23,504 nucleotides of DNA, taken from contig MNCI01028959.1 in the NCBI GenBank assembly GCA_015680685.1, positions 351,846 through 375,349 of the forward strand, written 5' to 3'. Source of the DNA: Gnetum montanum. Lineage: Eukaryota > Streptophyta > Gnetopsida > Gnetales > Gnetaceae. Numbering within the stretch: position 1 is the first letter of the stretch; every line of letters begins with the position of its first letter. Below the pieces are notes generated by a model. That model was not told the DNA's origin and ran no database searches. It worked only from the letters and a program-made list of their open reading frames with translations. Shown here one piece after another: positions 1 through 8,989 of the stretch. The translations under genes were made by a program, and so were the position numbers.

Positions 1-565
1 GCATTCTTGTTACTTCAAGTGGATGGATTGGCCAAATGTATTAATGCAAAGTCACTGGATGTGGTTTGTTTGAGGCTGGACTTGGAATGGGATCTACTAA
101 GTCACATTAATCATTAAATATACAAGGGGTTGTACACCACCTTGTTCTTGGGACTCCATTCCATTCTCTTCTTTCCATCCTTCTTTCCCCATCTATTACC
201 TCATTGTTGGTTGTATCAGTAGTCCATATCTTGGTGGATGCCTTGTTTTCTTTTTGGTAAATTATTATGGTTAAGACTTTAACTCTTGTTCCAAATGACA
301 TTCCCAGAGCCTACGGACTCTTTGAATTTGGGTTTTTTAGGGCATTAAGGGCATGAGCCTACTTTGGGGAGGACCCATTGGCATTTCTATTTGGTACACC
401 AGTTAAATTCTTTCCCTTAACATTTTTGCAATCCACTCTATTTTGTTCATTTTCATCTTGACATCCATTTCATCGACGTTATAGTTGTCTCTTTTTCTCC
501 ATCTTCCTTATTCCTTTTCTTTCTCCATTTTATTGCTACCGGAGGTTCACGATTAGTCATGGGGG
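1..565. repeat. Left arm of a large inverted repeat
   Basis: Read on the minus strand, this arm matches the plus strand of 1966-2532 over its whole length, with scattered substitutions and small indels. Position 1 pairs with position 2532, so the arm may continue to the left of the window. The inner boundary is sharp: both arms share the motif AGTCATGGGGGT and then diverge. The arm carries a small decayed reading frame on the minus strand that has a counterpart in the other arm. I do not recognise the family. It could be a foldback-type element, or two copies of one retroelement region in opposite orientation. Confidence 0.85.
107..445 (-). pseudogene. Decayed reading frame in left arm, unknown
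   Basis: One minus-strand frame runs outward from about 445 to 107 with two internal stops near 300-360. The best stretch (301-107) is 64 residues and contains RVKVLT, IYQKE, ASTKIWT, MERREWNGV and RTRW. The same words occur in the same order in the right arm (2239-2436, plus strand), which shows common origin. The product is basic and polar, with no signal peptide, membrane segment or known domain that I can see. It is probably a remnant of a transposable-element protein. An accidental open frame in repeated DNA is also possible. Confidence 0.35.
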
Positions 566-1123
566 TCCTGGTCCCAATTTTTTCAATTTTCTCCTAACCC
601 TTACACCGTCGGTAGTCACCAATATTATATCCTTGGATCCGTATAAGCCATACCACAACTCAGCCAATGGACCTTTCACCAAAGCAAGGTATCCACTACA
701 TTTTGATTCTTTTACCCTTGCTAATATAAAGACTGTGTTGTGTGTGCAAATGATAATCATACCATAATGGATTGGATCTAGAGGGAACACTTGGAATGGA
801 TCGGTGCTAAAGCAGCTATGCAAGGAACGAGATGGATGGTGCACTTATGGATGGACAAAAAAAGGTGCAATCTTGGCGTTAGCAATAGCAAAAATCCTCT
901 CTCTCTCTCTCTCTCCTTCTTAGCTACCAAATAAGGCCTAATTTCAAATGTATAAAGTGTTCACTCTTGTTGTCGTGAACACTAGTTTTGTCATGTTCTG
1001 TAATGATGATCCGTTCACATATCGTCTCATTCACCATTAGTTCCATTCAAGTCAATAATCCCGTACCTTCCTAATATTTTTGTAAGGAACTCAAGGATGA
1101 GTTTTTATTCAGTCATGGGGGTA
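566..1123. other. Loop spacer between left arm and LTR
   Basis: This 558-bp stretch separates the left arm from the LTR and has no counterpart on the right side. A minus-strand open frame of 95 residues covers 557-844 and ends GPGPP at the arm boundary. I do not recognise it. A short (CT)10 tract lies at 897-916. The last 13 bases (1111-1123) contain AGTCATGGGGGT directly against the LTR start, which could be the polypurine tract of the element that left the LTR. No other gene-like signal is visible. Confidence 0.5.
897..916. repeat. (CT)10 microsatellite
   Basis: An uninterrupted CT dinucleotide run lies in the loop spacer. Confidence 0.9.
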
Positions 1124-1151
1124 TGATGGGACATGATATCGCATGGGCCAC

Positions 1152-1174
1152 GATATCGCGTCCGACGCGATATC
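1152..1174. promoter_or_regulatory. CpG-rich palindrome in LTR U3
   Basis: Two 11-base arms, GATATCGCGTC and GACGCGATATC, are perfect reverse complements around a single C. Another GATATCGC lies at 1135-1142. The palindrome sits about 20 bases upstream of the TATA box, in the part of the LTR expected to hold enhancer or factor-binding sites. It stands out because the surrounding DNA is AT-rich and poor in CpG. A binding role is inferred only. Confidence 0.55.
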
Positions 1175-1192
1175 ACATTGCATCGCCAAATC

Positions 1193-1201
1193 TATAAATA
1201 A
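1193..1201 (+). promoter_or_regulatory. TATA box of the LTR promoter
   Basis: TATAAATAA lies about 70 bases into the LTR and 170 bases upstream of the AATAAA signal, the usual order U3-TATA-R. The homologous gypsy LTR at 17955 has lost this part. Confidence 0.6.
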
Positions 1202-1370
1202 GAGGTGGCTCTCCCTTGTTTCGGAATCTAGATCTAGACCCTTAGTGAAACTCTGGTAGTTTTACCTCTCTAGAGATAGAATAATTTCCATGTGCCCACA
1301 GTAGGAGCTCCAGAGTGAACGAATCTTTATTCGAGAAAATATTGTATCTGAGCACAAATTTGTGTATGGA

Positions 1371-1376
1371 AATAAA
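1371..1376 (+). terminator. Polyadenylation signal in LTR
   Basis: AATAAA follows the TATA box by about 170 bases and is conserved in the second LTR copy at 18035-18040, so it is probably the retroelement's own signal. Confidence 0.5.
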
Positions 1377-1919
1377 GATGAACTTTTGGATAAACCTTGT
1401 AGTGCATGGACTAAGCTAAATAGGACTTTAATTATTGTTATTTATTGTTCATTATTTAAATGCTTTATTAGTTAATTAAATCTCTCTCAACCCTTCTCTC
1501 ATAATTAAGTGCATTCAGTACGACCGCTTCGAGCATGTGCATTACGCTTGGTAATCCCAGTAATGAATAGCGTTTGGTAATCCTAGAAGGTGGAATTAGC
1601 TTAGGGTGTGAATGGAAAGTGGGAATGGATACTGATGCTAGGCATTAGAACTTAGTTAGTTAAAGTTAGTTACTTAGTCTCTTCACCCTTTACCTCATTA
1701 GCATAGGTGATAAGACACAAAAGACATAAAAATCACATACCTCAGACTTACTTAACCATACAACCGTGAAAAATACAAGTAAGTCTAGGAAGATAACGAA
1801 CGATTAACCTTAGGTGTTCCATAAGGCGTGTAGGCACTTAGTCTATGGAGTTCAACCAGATCACGCATGTAATGCTCATATTCGTATGGTTGAGTGTAAG
1901 GGTACATCACCACTCATCA

Positions 1920-2010
1920 ACCCCCATGACTAAGAGCGATCCTCCGGTAGTGAGAGAATGGAAANCCCCATGACTAAGAGCGATCCTCCAGTAGTGAGAG
2001 AATGGAAAAA
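1920..2010. repeat. 45-bp tandem duplication around a single N
   Basis: The stretch from the CCCCATGACTAAGAG motif to GAGAATGGAAA occurs at about 1922-1964 and again from 1966, separated only by N at 1965. The copies differ at one base (CCGG versus CCAG). A single unknown base between near-identical copies is typical of a sequencing or assembly join, so the duplication may not exist in the genome. Confidence 0.8.
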
Positions 2011-2532
2011 GATAAGGAATAAGAAAGATGAAGAAAAAGAAACAACTGCAATGTCAATGAAATGGATGTCAGAGATGGAAATGAACAAAATAAATGTTGA
2101 TTGCAAAAATGTTTAAGGGAAAGAAATTAGCTGATGCACCAAATAGGAATGCTAGTGGGTCCTTCCCAAAGCAGGCTCATGCCCTTAATGCCCTGACAAT
2201 CCTACATTCAAATAGTTCGTAGGCTTTGGTAATGCCATTTGGAAGTAAGAGTTAAAGTCTTAACCACAAGAATTTACCAAAAAGAAAAAAATGCATCAAC
2301 CAAAATATGGACTATTGATACAATCGGCAATGAGGAGAAAAATGGAGAAAGAATGATGGAAAGAAGAGAATGGAATGGAGTCTCAAGAACAAGGTGGTTT
2401 ACAACCCCTTATGTATTAATGGTTAATGTGACTTAGTAGATCTCATTCCAAATATAGCCTCAAACAATCCACATCCAGTGACTTCGCATTAATACACTTG
2501 GCCAATCCATCCACTTTAAGTAACAAGAATGC
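1966..2532. repeat. Right arm of the large inverted repeat
   Basis: This is the reverse complement of 1-565 at high but imperfect identity. Its outer end, AAGTAACAAGAATGC, pairs with the first bases of the window. Its inner end joins, through the duplicated piece at 1920-1964, directly to the 3' end of the LTR with no spacer, unlike the left arm. The arm opens on the plus strand with an ATG-led stretch of about 40 codons (from 1969) rich in Lys, Glu and Met, then continues with stops into the frame at 2239-2436. Confidence 0.85.
2239..2436 (+). pseudogene. Decayed reading frame in right arm, unknown
   Basis: This 65-residue open frame contains RVKVLT, IYQKEK, ASTKIWT, MERREWNGV and RTRW, matching the frame in the left arm. 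It points outward from the centre of the inverted repeat. Comparing the two arms shows mostly conservative or silent differences in this stretch, but the frames upstream are broken. No known domain is recognised. Confidence 0.35.
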
Positions 2533-2800
2533 CTCTACCAAAGAGTCACCACCATTCCGAAGAAATGAGGAAGGAGAAAGTAGGAAGCGAGAAAGGACCT
2601 TAGTTAGAGGGAACATGTTTGTTTAGTTCCATAACCAGTGCTTGTAGACCATATGATTATTTCATTGACTTCCTCTTGACCAAGACATATTCTCTTTCTT
2701 AGAGACATCTTCTTAACTTTTGAACTCTGGTTCTTGAGGCTTTCTCTTATTGATTTAGCTTTCTCTTAATCCCTAGAGCATTTTCATTTAGCTTGTAGTC
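2533..2800. other. Unassigned spacer
   Basis: No gene is supported here. On the minus strand a short Lys/Glu/Leu-rich reading is visible between about 2690 and 2817, starting MDKYKDYK, broken by a stop after about 20 codons. It resembles the coiled-coil style of the copia gag tail at 5468-5662 but shows no clear homology. The segment occupies the place where most of the copia 3' LTR should be. Confidence 0.3.
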
Positions 2801-2962
2801 TTTGTACTTATCCATGGTCTCATTTTTCCTATGAAGTACCATGCTTCCTTAAGATCTTTTCATGATGTGGAGTTCTTGTTCATGATCTATAAGTACATCA
2901 TCCACAACAAAAATTCTTTATTCTCCATTTTCCTTGAGGTTTTGATGTACCAAAATTCAACA
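2800..2962 (-). mobile_element. 3' LTR remnant of the minus-strand copia element
   Basis: About 2805-2940 matches 7540-7670 in the same orientation (CCTATGAAG, CCATGCTTCCTT, CATGATGTGGAGTTCTTG, ACATCATCCACAACAAAA). On the minus strand the LTR starts TGTTGAATTTTGG, directly after a polypurine tract. Only about 160 of the expected 830 bases remain; the rest is deleted or replaced by unrelated sequence. Confidence 0.7.
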
Positions 2963-2982
2963 ATCTTCCCCTTTTTGGTAAT
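2963..2982 (-). promoter_or_regulatory. Polypurine tract of the copia element
   Basis: On the minus strand, CCAAAAAGGGGAAGAT abuts the LTR start TGTTG. The word order (A-run, G-run, AGAT, TGTTG) is the familiar 3' junction of many plant copia elements and would prime plus-strand DNA synthesis. A second AAAAAGGGGGAGAA-type tract is seen near 3040-3055. Confidence 0.7.
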
Positions 2983-3433
2983 GTCAAAAACTTAAAAAAT
3001 GGATGATTATTATTATGAAAAGTGAATTAGCATAAGCACTTCTCCCCCTTTTTGGACATGAACAAAAAGGATAATTTATAATATCTCTATGATAGAAAAG
3101 AAAACATTAAAATATTAAAGAATCAAGACAAATAAATTCCAATAGTAACCATGGTAATAACGAAGATAATGGCCCTAAGGCTTAAGGTACATGGTAGAGA
3201 TTGCATGAAATCTAAAAATGAGACTATAAAGGATAAAACTTGTATCTATAACAAAAACATCAAAAACACATAAGCATGATATAAATGCACAAAATATCTA
3301 TTCATGAACTATCTACATAAACTATCCATATAACCTAATGACATAATAATGCATATAGCCACTAATATATCCTCATCATGTACAAAAACCACATATGTGA
3401 ACATCATTAAAAAGGACAAAGAACATGAGGATC
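2983..3433. other. 3' untranslated part of the copia element
   Basis: AT-rich DNA with many stops in all frames lies between the polypurine tract and the end of the decayed frame. I see no gene. It contains a second pyrimidine-rich block on the plus strand (3042-3055) that mirrors the polypurine tract. Confidence 0.4.
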
Positions 3434-4595
3434 CTAATTACTAATCCCAATTGCATCATCTAAGTCATCATTGGAAGCAATTGTAGCTTGAGAAGGCTGA
3501 TAGGTCTCATCATCATCATTGTTACTACAAGTGTTGGTGTTGGACATGTGTTGCTCCTCATCATCATTCGAAAAAGGTGGTTGGACTAGAGCTCTCCATG
3601 GATTAAGCTTCACTCAAAATCAAGATGAAGCTATTGGATCTAGCTAGGATGAATCCTACTAAGATAATGAGGAAGTTCCCTTCCTTTGATAGGTGAGAGG
3701 CTCAGTAGGTCTCCATTGGGAAGAATTCCCAAAAATGCTCTCCATAGCCTGCTACTCAAAAGTCATGAGAGCATTATCTTGTGGATAGGAACTGGGTCCT
3801 GTCTATGTGATGTCATGAAGCTCCCCTTGAACATATGTTGGTGATGCATTAGGCTTGCCTGAATTGGAGGAATTTCCCAAGTTATAGGTCTAGAAAGGCC
3901 CATCTATTACTAAATGTCTCAATGGGGTAAAAAGGTCCTTCTTACTATCTGAAATGGAAGGAGTGGTGATCTCCTTAAACTACTATCCATTAGGAGAAAG
4001 AGGTATGTCGGCTACATCCCTTATCTTAAGTAGGTAAGAGAGATTCTTGCCAATCATCCCTAAGGTACAAGAAAATGGGCGAACTAACTTCTTCAGTAAA
4101 GATCTCACCTAATTGCTAGTTGATTTGGACCTTATCAACTAAGAAGAAGCCCAAGATGATGATGAATATTTTTTCTTTTGGAACTTTAGAGGCTTGGTGT
4201 TGGTTTCTACTTCCTCAACATGGGTGAAGGTCCTCTTATATGCATACTCACTGAGGCTCCTCTTATCTTTAAGTAAAGGCATGTTAGGAATGGGCACATC
4301 CCTTTGTCAAATCAACAAGCTAATGAGGTGAGGGTTCTCAGGGATTCTCTCCTTAGTGAACAAACCCAACATGTCATGATAGAGAGTTTGACCCAAGTCC
4401 AATGGTTGTCCTCAAGCTAGTGTTGGGTGTTAATGGACTTGAACTAGGAATTGTAGGTGCTTGGATTACTGGTGGATGCTCCCTTTAACTTCTTCTTTGG
4501 CAATGCCCTTGATGTTCCAACCTTCTTGTGGGCCATGAATGCACAAGTCACTGACATTGGTGGGGCCTTGGTTGACTTTCCTTGGACATCTATGT
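3434..4595 (-). pseudogene. Decayed region of unknown function replacing pol
   Basis: On the minus strand a coding-like reading runs from about 4595 to a stop at 3434-3436, broken by several stops and at least one frameshift near 4380. Recognisable words are MSVTCAFMAHKKVGTSRAL, the basic PKKKLKG, DVPIPNMPLLKDKRSLSEY, YAYKRTFTHVEEVETNTKPL and a Ser-rich stretch. The C-terminal 45 residues are acidic and Asn/Asp-rich (NDDEEQ, NNDDDETYQ, SNDDLDDAIGISN). None of the copia pol motifs (protease DSG, integrase DDE, RT YVDD) is present. It could be an extra 3' ORF as in some SIRE-type elements, or captured sequence. Confidence 0.45.
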
Positions 4596-4644
4596 TAAAA
4601 TGAGTAAAAAATGAGGGTTTGGATTAATATAATTGCACTCAACA

Positions 4645-4870
4645 AGGATTTTAAATGAAGAAATAGACATCTATTTGAAAGATAGACATTTCCCCTATGC
4701 TTAAAACTATAGGTAGATGTCTCTTTTGAAAAGTAGACATCTCTACCATGGCAAATAAAAAATCATATAGACATCTTGTTTTTGGAGTAGACATCTCTTG
4801 GAAGACATCTCGTTTTCAATGTAGACGTCTCATGGAAGATGTCTCCTAGTAAACATCTTAGTAAGATGTG
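4645..4870. repeat. Clustered AGACATCT/AGATGTCT motifs
   Basis: The octamer AGACATCT or its complement AGATGTCT is seen at 4665, 4715, 4735, 4769, 4789, 4803 and 4837, with near matches at 4684, 4823 (AGACGTCT) and 4851. Spacing is irregular and both orientations occur, so pairs could fold as short hairpins. It lies inside the copia element between the gag end and the unknown reading region. Confidence 0.75.
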
Positions 4871-5099
4871 GTTTAGTAAGATAAGGAATAGGGATGGCTA
4901 CCAAGGATCATAGTCTTACTGTACTTACCCTCTTTGCTAATGAAAAGATGATAGCACCTAAGAAGATTGAGAAAGAGATTCCTCTATTGAGGTACCTCTC
5001 CTTGCATCAACTTCCTCTATTTCTAAGGATTTTCTTCCTTTCAAAAATTTTTTAGAGAGGGTATTTTTACTATCATTTTATTTTCTTTTAATTCTCCAT

Positions 5100-6807
5100 A
5101 TATTCTTAGCTTTCTTGTCCTTTTGAGTTGTCCTTATTTTCTTGGGGTCTTGCATAGCTTCCTTTCTAGACATATTTGGGTAAGATTAAGGAGTCTTATG
5201 ATATAACCAGATGTTCATATGATAATATTTCAAATTGTAATTCCATTGCTTATGCCAAAAATTATTACAGAAATAACATCTAACCTTTCTATTATGATTA
5301 GAGTAATCAAACCTTGGGGTTGTTCAAGGTTGGGATGTGCTATTTGTTGATACTTCAATCTTTGGAGAAGTCTTTTGTTCAAATGAAGTTTATGTAGATG
5401 CTTCTTCTTGTGAACAACACTATAGTTTGCTTTTATAATGTGGACTACTTCCTTGTCCAAGAAGCATCTAAAGGAACTCTTTTCCTTTTAACAACCTTTC
5501 ATTTACAAGTTCGGTATCTACAAGTTCTTCCTTAATTTGCTCATAAGACTTTGTTAGCTTTTTATTCTCAGCCCTAATGTCTAAGATTTCTTTTGTGAGA
5601 TTAGAAATTCTTATATTTAATGAAGAAATATCTTGATCCATGGTTTTTATTTTCCTAGTCAACTTTACACAAAGACTTTCGAATGGTAAGAGTTCCTTAC
5701 ATAATAGGTCATACCTCTCTTCCTAATTCTCAAATTAATCATCATCTGAGATGCCAGCATCATCATCTATGAGAGCCATATAGATGAGGTGTGAATCTTT
5801 TGCATCATCCTCCACCTCTTCTTCACTTTGTTCTTCATCATCCCAACTTGTGTAGAAATTGGTCTTTTTTGTATCTACACCATTCCTATCTTTCTATTGT
5901 AACCTGCCATTACTAGGACATTTGGATGCCACATGGCCTCTTCCATCATAAATCCAACATTTTATCAAAAAAGAATCAAAATTAGAGTTTGATGAATGCT
6001 TAACTTTAACCTTGTCCTTGGTGTTGGATTGGTTAGATCCTTGTTGATAAAGCTTACCGCTTTTTCCTAATAGCTTTTGAAACCTTCTAAATAGAAGACC
6101 AATTTCTTCTTGACTATTCACTTCATGATTTTTCAGGTCCTTCTCTAATTTCAAGGTAGTAGGTTTTTGTATTATTGATCCTTTGCTTATGAGATTCACT
6201 TCATAAGAAATAAGGATTCTCTGGAGTTCTTCTAATTTTAAGACTGAAAGGTCCCTAATTTCTTCCATTACTGTAACGTTAGGTTTAAACTCAGGTTGGA
6301 GTGTTCTAATCATTTTTATTATCACATCATCCTTAGGTAGATCCTTGCCAACACTCCTAATTGCTACAACTAAATCATTAGCCCTAAAAAATAATCTTTT
6401 ATCTTTTCACCTTTTTTCATTCTAATTTTGTTATATTCACTTTACAAAACCAAAATTTTAGAATGTTTAACTATGGATGTGTCCTCATAGGTAGCTTCTA
6501 ATGTTTCCCAAATTTCTTTAGCAGTTCTACATCTAGCTATTCTATTGAATTCAGACTTATTTAATGCATAATATAAATAATTTTTTGCTTTGGAATCATA
6601 CATGAACTTATCTCTCTCTTCCAGTGTCCACTAGTTCTATGGCTTAAGAGTCTTGGATGCACTACTGATAGGCAATGTGTAACCTTCAAGGATGGACTCA
6701 CATACTTCAAAATCCATTGACTAGAAGAAGCCTTGCATCCTTACTTTCTAGTAGGAAAAATCAAACCCATCAAACATTAGTGGCTTTATGTAGGATGTCC
6801 CCTCCAT
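5100..6807 (-). pseudogene. gag: Ty1/copia gag (UBN2 type), broken
   Basis: Gag forms the particle that packages element RNA. On the minus strand the start is MEGTSYIKPLMFDGFDFSY at 6807, 34 bases after the primer site, a typical copia gag start. The UBN2 domain follows (KEIWETLEATYEDTSIV near 6500; LEELQRILISYE near 6220). A first zinc knuckle at 5918-5959 reads C-x2-Y-x4-H-x4-C, with the second Cys now Tyr. Next is an acidic stretch, a coiled coil (5662-5468), and a second knuckle at 5237-5278, C-x2-C-x4-H-x4-Y, with the last Cys now Tyr. Stops at expected Trp or Gln positions and frameshifts break the frame. The two-knuckle layout with a coiled coil suggests a SIRE/Maximus-like lineage, inferred only. 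It ends near a basic stretch before 5000. Confidence 0.85.
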
Positions 6808-6840
6808 AGTTCACTCTTTGTAGCATGAATAAAGAGTACC

Positions 6841-6854
6841 AAGCTTTGATACCA
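6841..6854 (-). promoter_or_regulatory. Primer binding site, initiator-Met tRNA type
   Basis: On the minus strand TGGTATCAAAGCTT lies two bases inside the LTR end. It matches the TGGTATCAGAGC consensus complementary to the 3' end of plant initiator-Met tRNA, the standard copia primer. Confidence 0.85.
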
Positions 6855-6856
6855 CT

Positions 6857-7690
6857 TGAGGATCAAGAAATTAAAAAGAAGAAATGAATAAGTTTCCCAA
6901 ATTGCAATCAACACCTATTACACAAAACATAATAATTACATGGTTTTCAAACTTGGGTAGTTCATACTTGGAGGGTAGATTTCTTACATACATCTGAACT
7001 TTGTTTCTTCCAAAATGTGGTTTAGAGGAAACCACAACCTTTACAAATTTTGAGCTCTGCTACAAAGAGTTTCATTGCTATGACAACTCTCAACCCCACA
7101 ATGTTCCAACAAGCTCAAGAGTGGTTTAAAGGACATCATACCCTATACAAGCTCTAAGCTCCACTCTAGAGTTTGTCATTGCTATGAAACCACTCAACCC
7201 TGCAAGGTCCCAATAAGCTCAGAATGTGGTTTCGAGGATCCCACAACCTTTACAAAATTGAGCTCCACTCTGAAGTGTTTTAACATTGTAAAACCATTCA
7301 ATCCCATAGGATCTTGACAAGCTCAATATAGATTCCTTCTTGCAAGAAGCATATCAACACCGCAGGGCAACAAGAATGAATGTAAAAAGCAAGGAAATAA
7401 TGTATCTATAGTTATAAGACCTTACCATTGAGGCTTAATTCAACATACAATTAACATAAAAGCAAGAAAATGATGTGACAATGTAGGACAAGAGTAGAAG
7501 GAGATAGATATGACAATGATTTCTTTCATGTTAACAACACTTGCATAATCATTTTGCCTATGAAGTGCCATGCTTCCTTGAGTCCTTATTCATGATGTGG
7601 AGTTCTTGTTCATGACTTGTAAACACATCATCCACAACAAAAATTCTTTGTTCTTCATTTTTCTTAAGTTAAAGATAAACAAAAACCATC
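6857..7690 (-). mobile_element. 5' LTR of the minus-strand copia element
   Basis: The LTR runs from the TG at 6857 (CA on the minus strand, next to the primer site) to about 7690. The outer boundary is blurred: homology to the 3' LTR is clear to about 7671 and only partial for the last 20 bases. It holds a threefold 104-bp internal repeat (7014-7330). The length of about 830 bp is within the copia range. Confidence 0.75.
7014..7330. repeat. Three tandem ~104-bp units inside the copia LTR
   Basis: The anchor GTGGTTT occurs at 7017, 7121 and 7226, giving periods of 104 and 105. Each unit follows the order GTGGTTTnnAGG, CCnnAACC or similar, TTTACAA or TATACAA, GAGCTC or AAGCTCC, TCATTGCTATG or similar, CAACCC and AAGCTCA. 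The copies are diverged, so the expansion is old. Only this LTR retains the region. Confidence 0.8.
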
Positions 7691-7699
7691 CTTAAAACT

Positions 7700-8915
7700 A
7701 AACAATGTCCTCTTGTAGTGGTCAACGTAACAACTTCTTCTCAACCAAGCAACAACAATAAAAAATCCCCAAACAAATAAGGTAAGAAGCCCACATTAAA
7801 GCTTAAGAACAATAATGCCAAGTAGACCAAGGCATGGAAGGAGGTGGACCCACAAAGCCCACTCCCATATCATCTATTTCAATGAGCTCTAATGCTTAGG
7901 TTGCTTCAACTAGTCAACCATGGAAGGACCCCAAGCCACAACGGAAGGGAAAAGAGACCAAATCATAATTGTTGAAGCATAAAGTTTGCATCCTGGGGTA
8001 CATGGAGAAAGTAAAGAATAATAAAAATGAGAAGCTAATAACCAATGACAGGGACTTCCTCAATGTTATGGAACAGGTTAAGCAGTCACTAAAATTAAAG
8101 AATATCTTTCTTAGCCTGTATGAAGTTGTGATGACTTTCGTAGCACACTACAAAGCATTAGTGAAGATGTTGACCTCTATTCCTATTAGTAAGAACATCC
8201 ATACTAGTGAATATTCCATCCTTGTGGTGATGGTACCATCTTCACCAAAGGAAGAAATAAGGTTGATAGCACTAGTGTTTCATGATAGTGAAGTTAAGAT
8301 CAACCCCTAGGATGGCAAGACAACCAAGGAAATAACCATAAGGGTAGGATAATACAAAGTGCATAGGGTTCATGTTGATGACAAAGCAGTAACCAATGTA
8401 CTATCTTATACCATCATAGAACATTTAGACCTAACAGAGCATATACAACATACTTCAGCTTCTACTCTTAAATCCTTCAATGAATCTTGGAATGTTGTAA
8501 AAGGCTCCATTTCTTTGGACTTTGTGGTAGGGAAATAATTCCCCACAACAGCCAATTTCTTGATTGTGGAAGAGACACCAAGGCTTAACCTTATACTGGG
8601 AAGGCCTTGGCTAGCTCAATAGCAAGTTGCCTCATCACCCATCACCAAGAAATTTATCTGCCTTACAAGGAAGGTGAGATAGTCATCCATGACAATAGTG
8701 TGGTTCCTTTGGTGGTCAATAACATTGATATAGAATAAGGATCCAAACTGGAGAAAGAAAATCCTACTATTAACCACAAAGTTGAGAAGCTCGTTAAAGC
8801 ACAAGAGGGAAAAACCAACAATGATGGACCCATGGATGCACCATGGGAGGAGCTCACATTCAATGTAATTAGTGAAGGAAACAAGGAATACTGAATTATG
8901 CAAAGTAGGCCATAT
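7700..8915 (+). pseudogene. Ty3/gypsy gag-protease region fragment (Tat-like)
   Basis: One plus-strand frame runs from about 7860 to 8650 with stops. FLNVMEQVKQSLKLKNIFL followed by LYEVV and HYKALVKML matches the conserved block before the protease in Tat-lineage gypsy polyproteins. The protease follows: HVDDKAVTNVLSYTIIEHL at about 8371-8427, where families have D-(S/G)-G-(A/S), so the catalytic motif is lost (D-D-K-A). The flap-side block ends NLILGRPWLAQ near 8618, the LGRPWL signature. A frameshift near 8650 moves to EIYLPYKEGEIVIHD. Upstream is a Pro/Lys/Gln-rich linker from about 7700. RT and integrase are absent. The left edge abuts the copia LTR. Confidence 0.75.
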
Positions 8916-8989
8916 ACCTCCCCTAATCTTTCAAAGATTAGAAAACACTTGCACAATTGATGACACCCCCAATTTGCTAGCCCTTGCAT

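Larger units (their letters stand above)
1124..1919 (+). mobile_element. Complete LTR of the Athila/Tat-like gypsy family
   Basis: The 796-bp segment starts TGATG and ends CATCA, the expected TG...CA termini with a 5-bp inverted match. From about 1290 to 1919 it aligns with 17955-18515, which is followed by a primer site, gag and pol; this fixes its identity and plus orientation. Landmarks shared with that copy are CAGTAGGAG, AATAAAGA, a CT-rich patch, CAGTACGACC, CATATGGTTGAG or its variant, and the terminus. It has a TATA box (1193-1201) and an AATAAA signal (1371-1376). No primer site follows and no direct 5-bp target duplication flanks it, so it is not a clean solo LTR. The flanks are instead mirror copies of AGTCATGGGGGT. 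Confidence 0.85.

Noticed and set aside
1124-1919. Simple solo LTR
   Set aside because: No direct target duplication (GGGTA on the left, ACCCC on the right); the flanks are inverted copies instead.
4645-4870. CRISPR-like array
   Set aside because: The repeated octamers are short, irregularly spaced and in both orientations, in a plant retroelement.
8616-8989. Two overlapping minus-strand open frames of 95 and 108 residues
   Set aside because: They lie opposite the gypsy protease fragment, whose plus-strand motifs (LGRPWL and flanks) are recognised; the minus frames look like nothing known.
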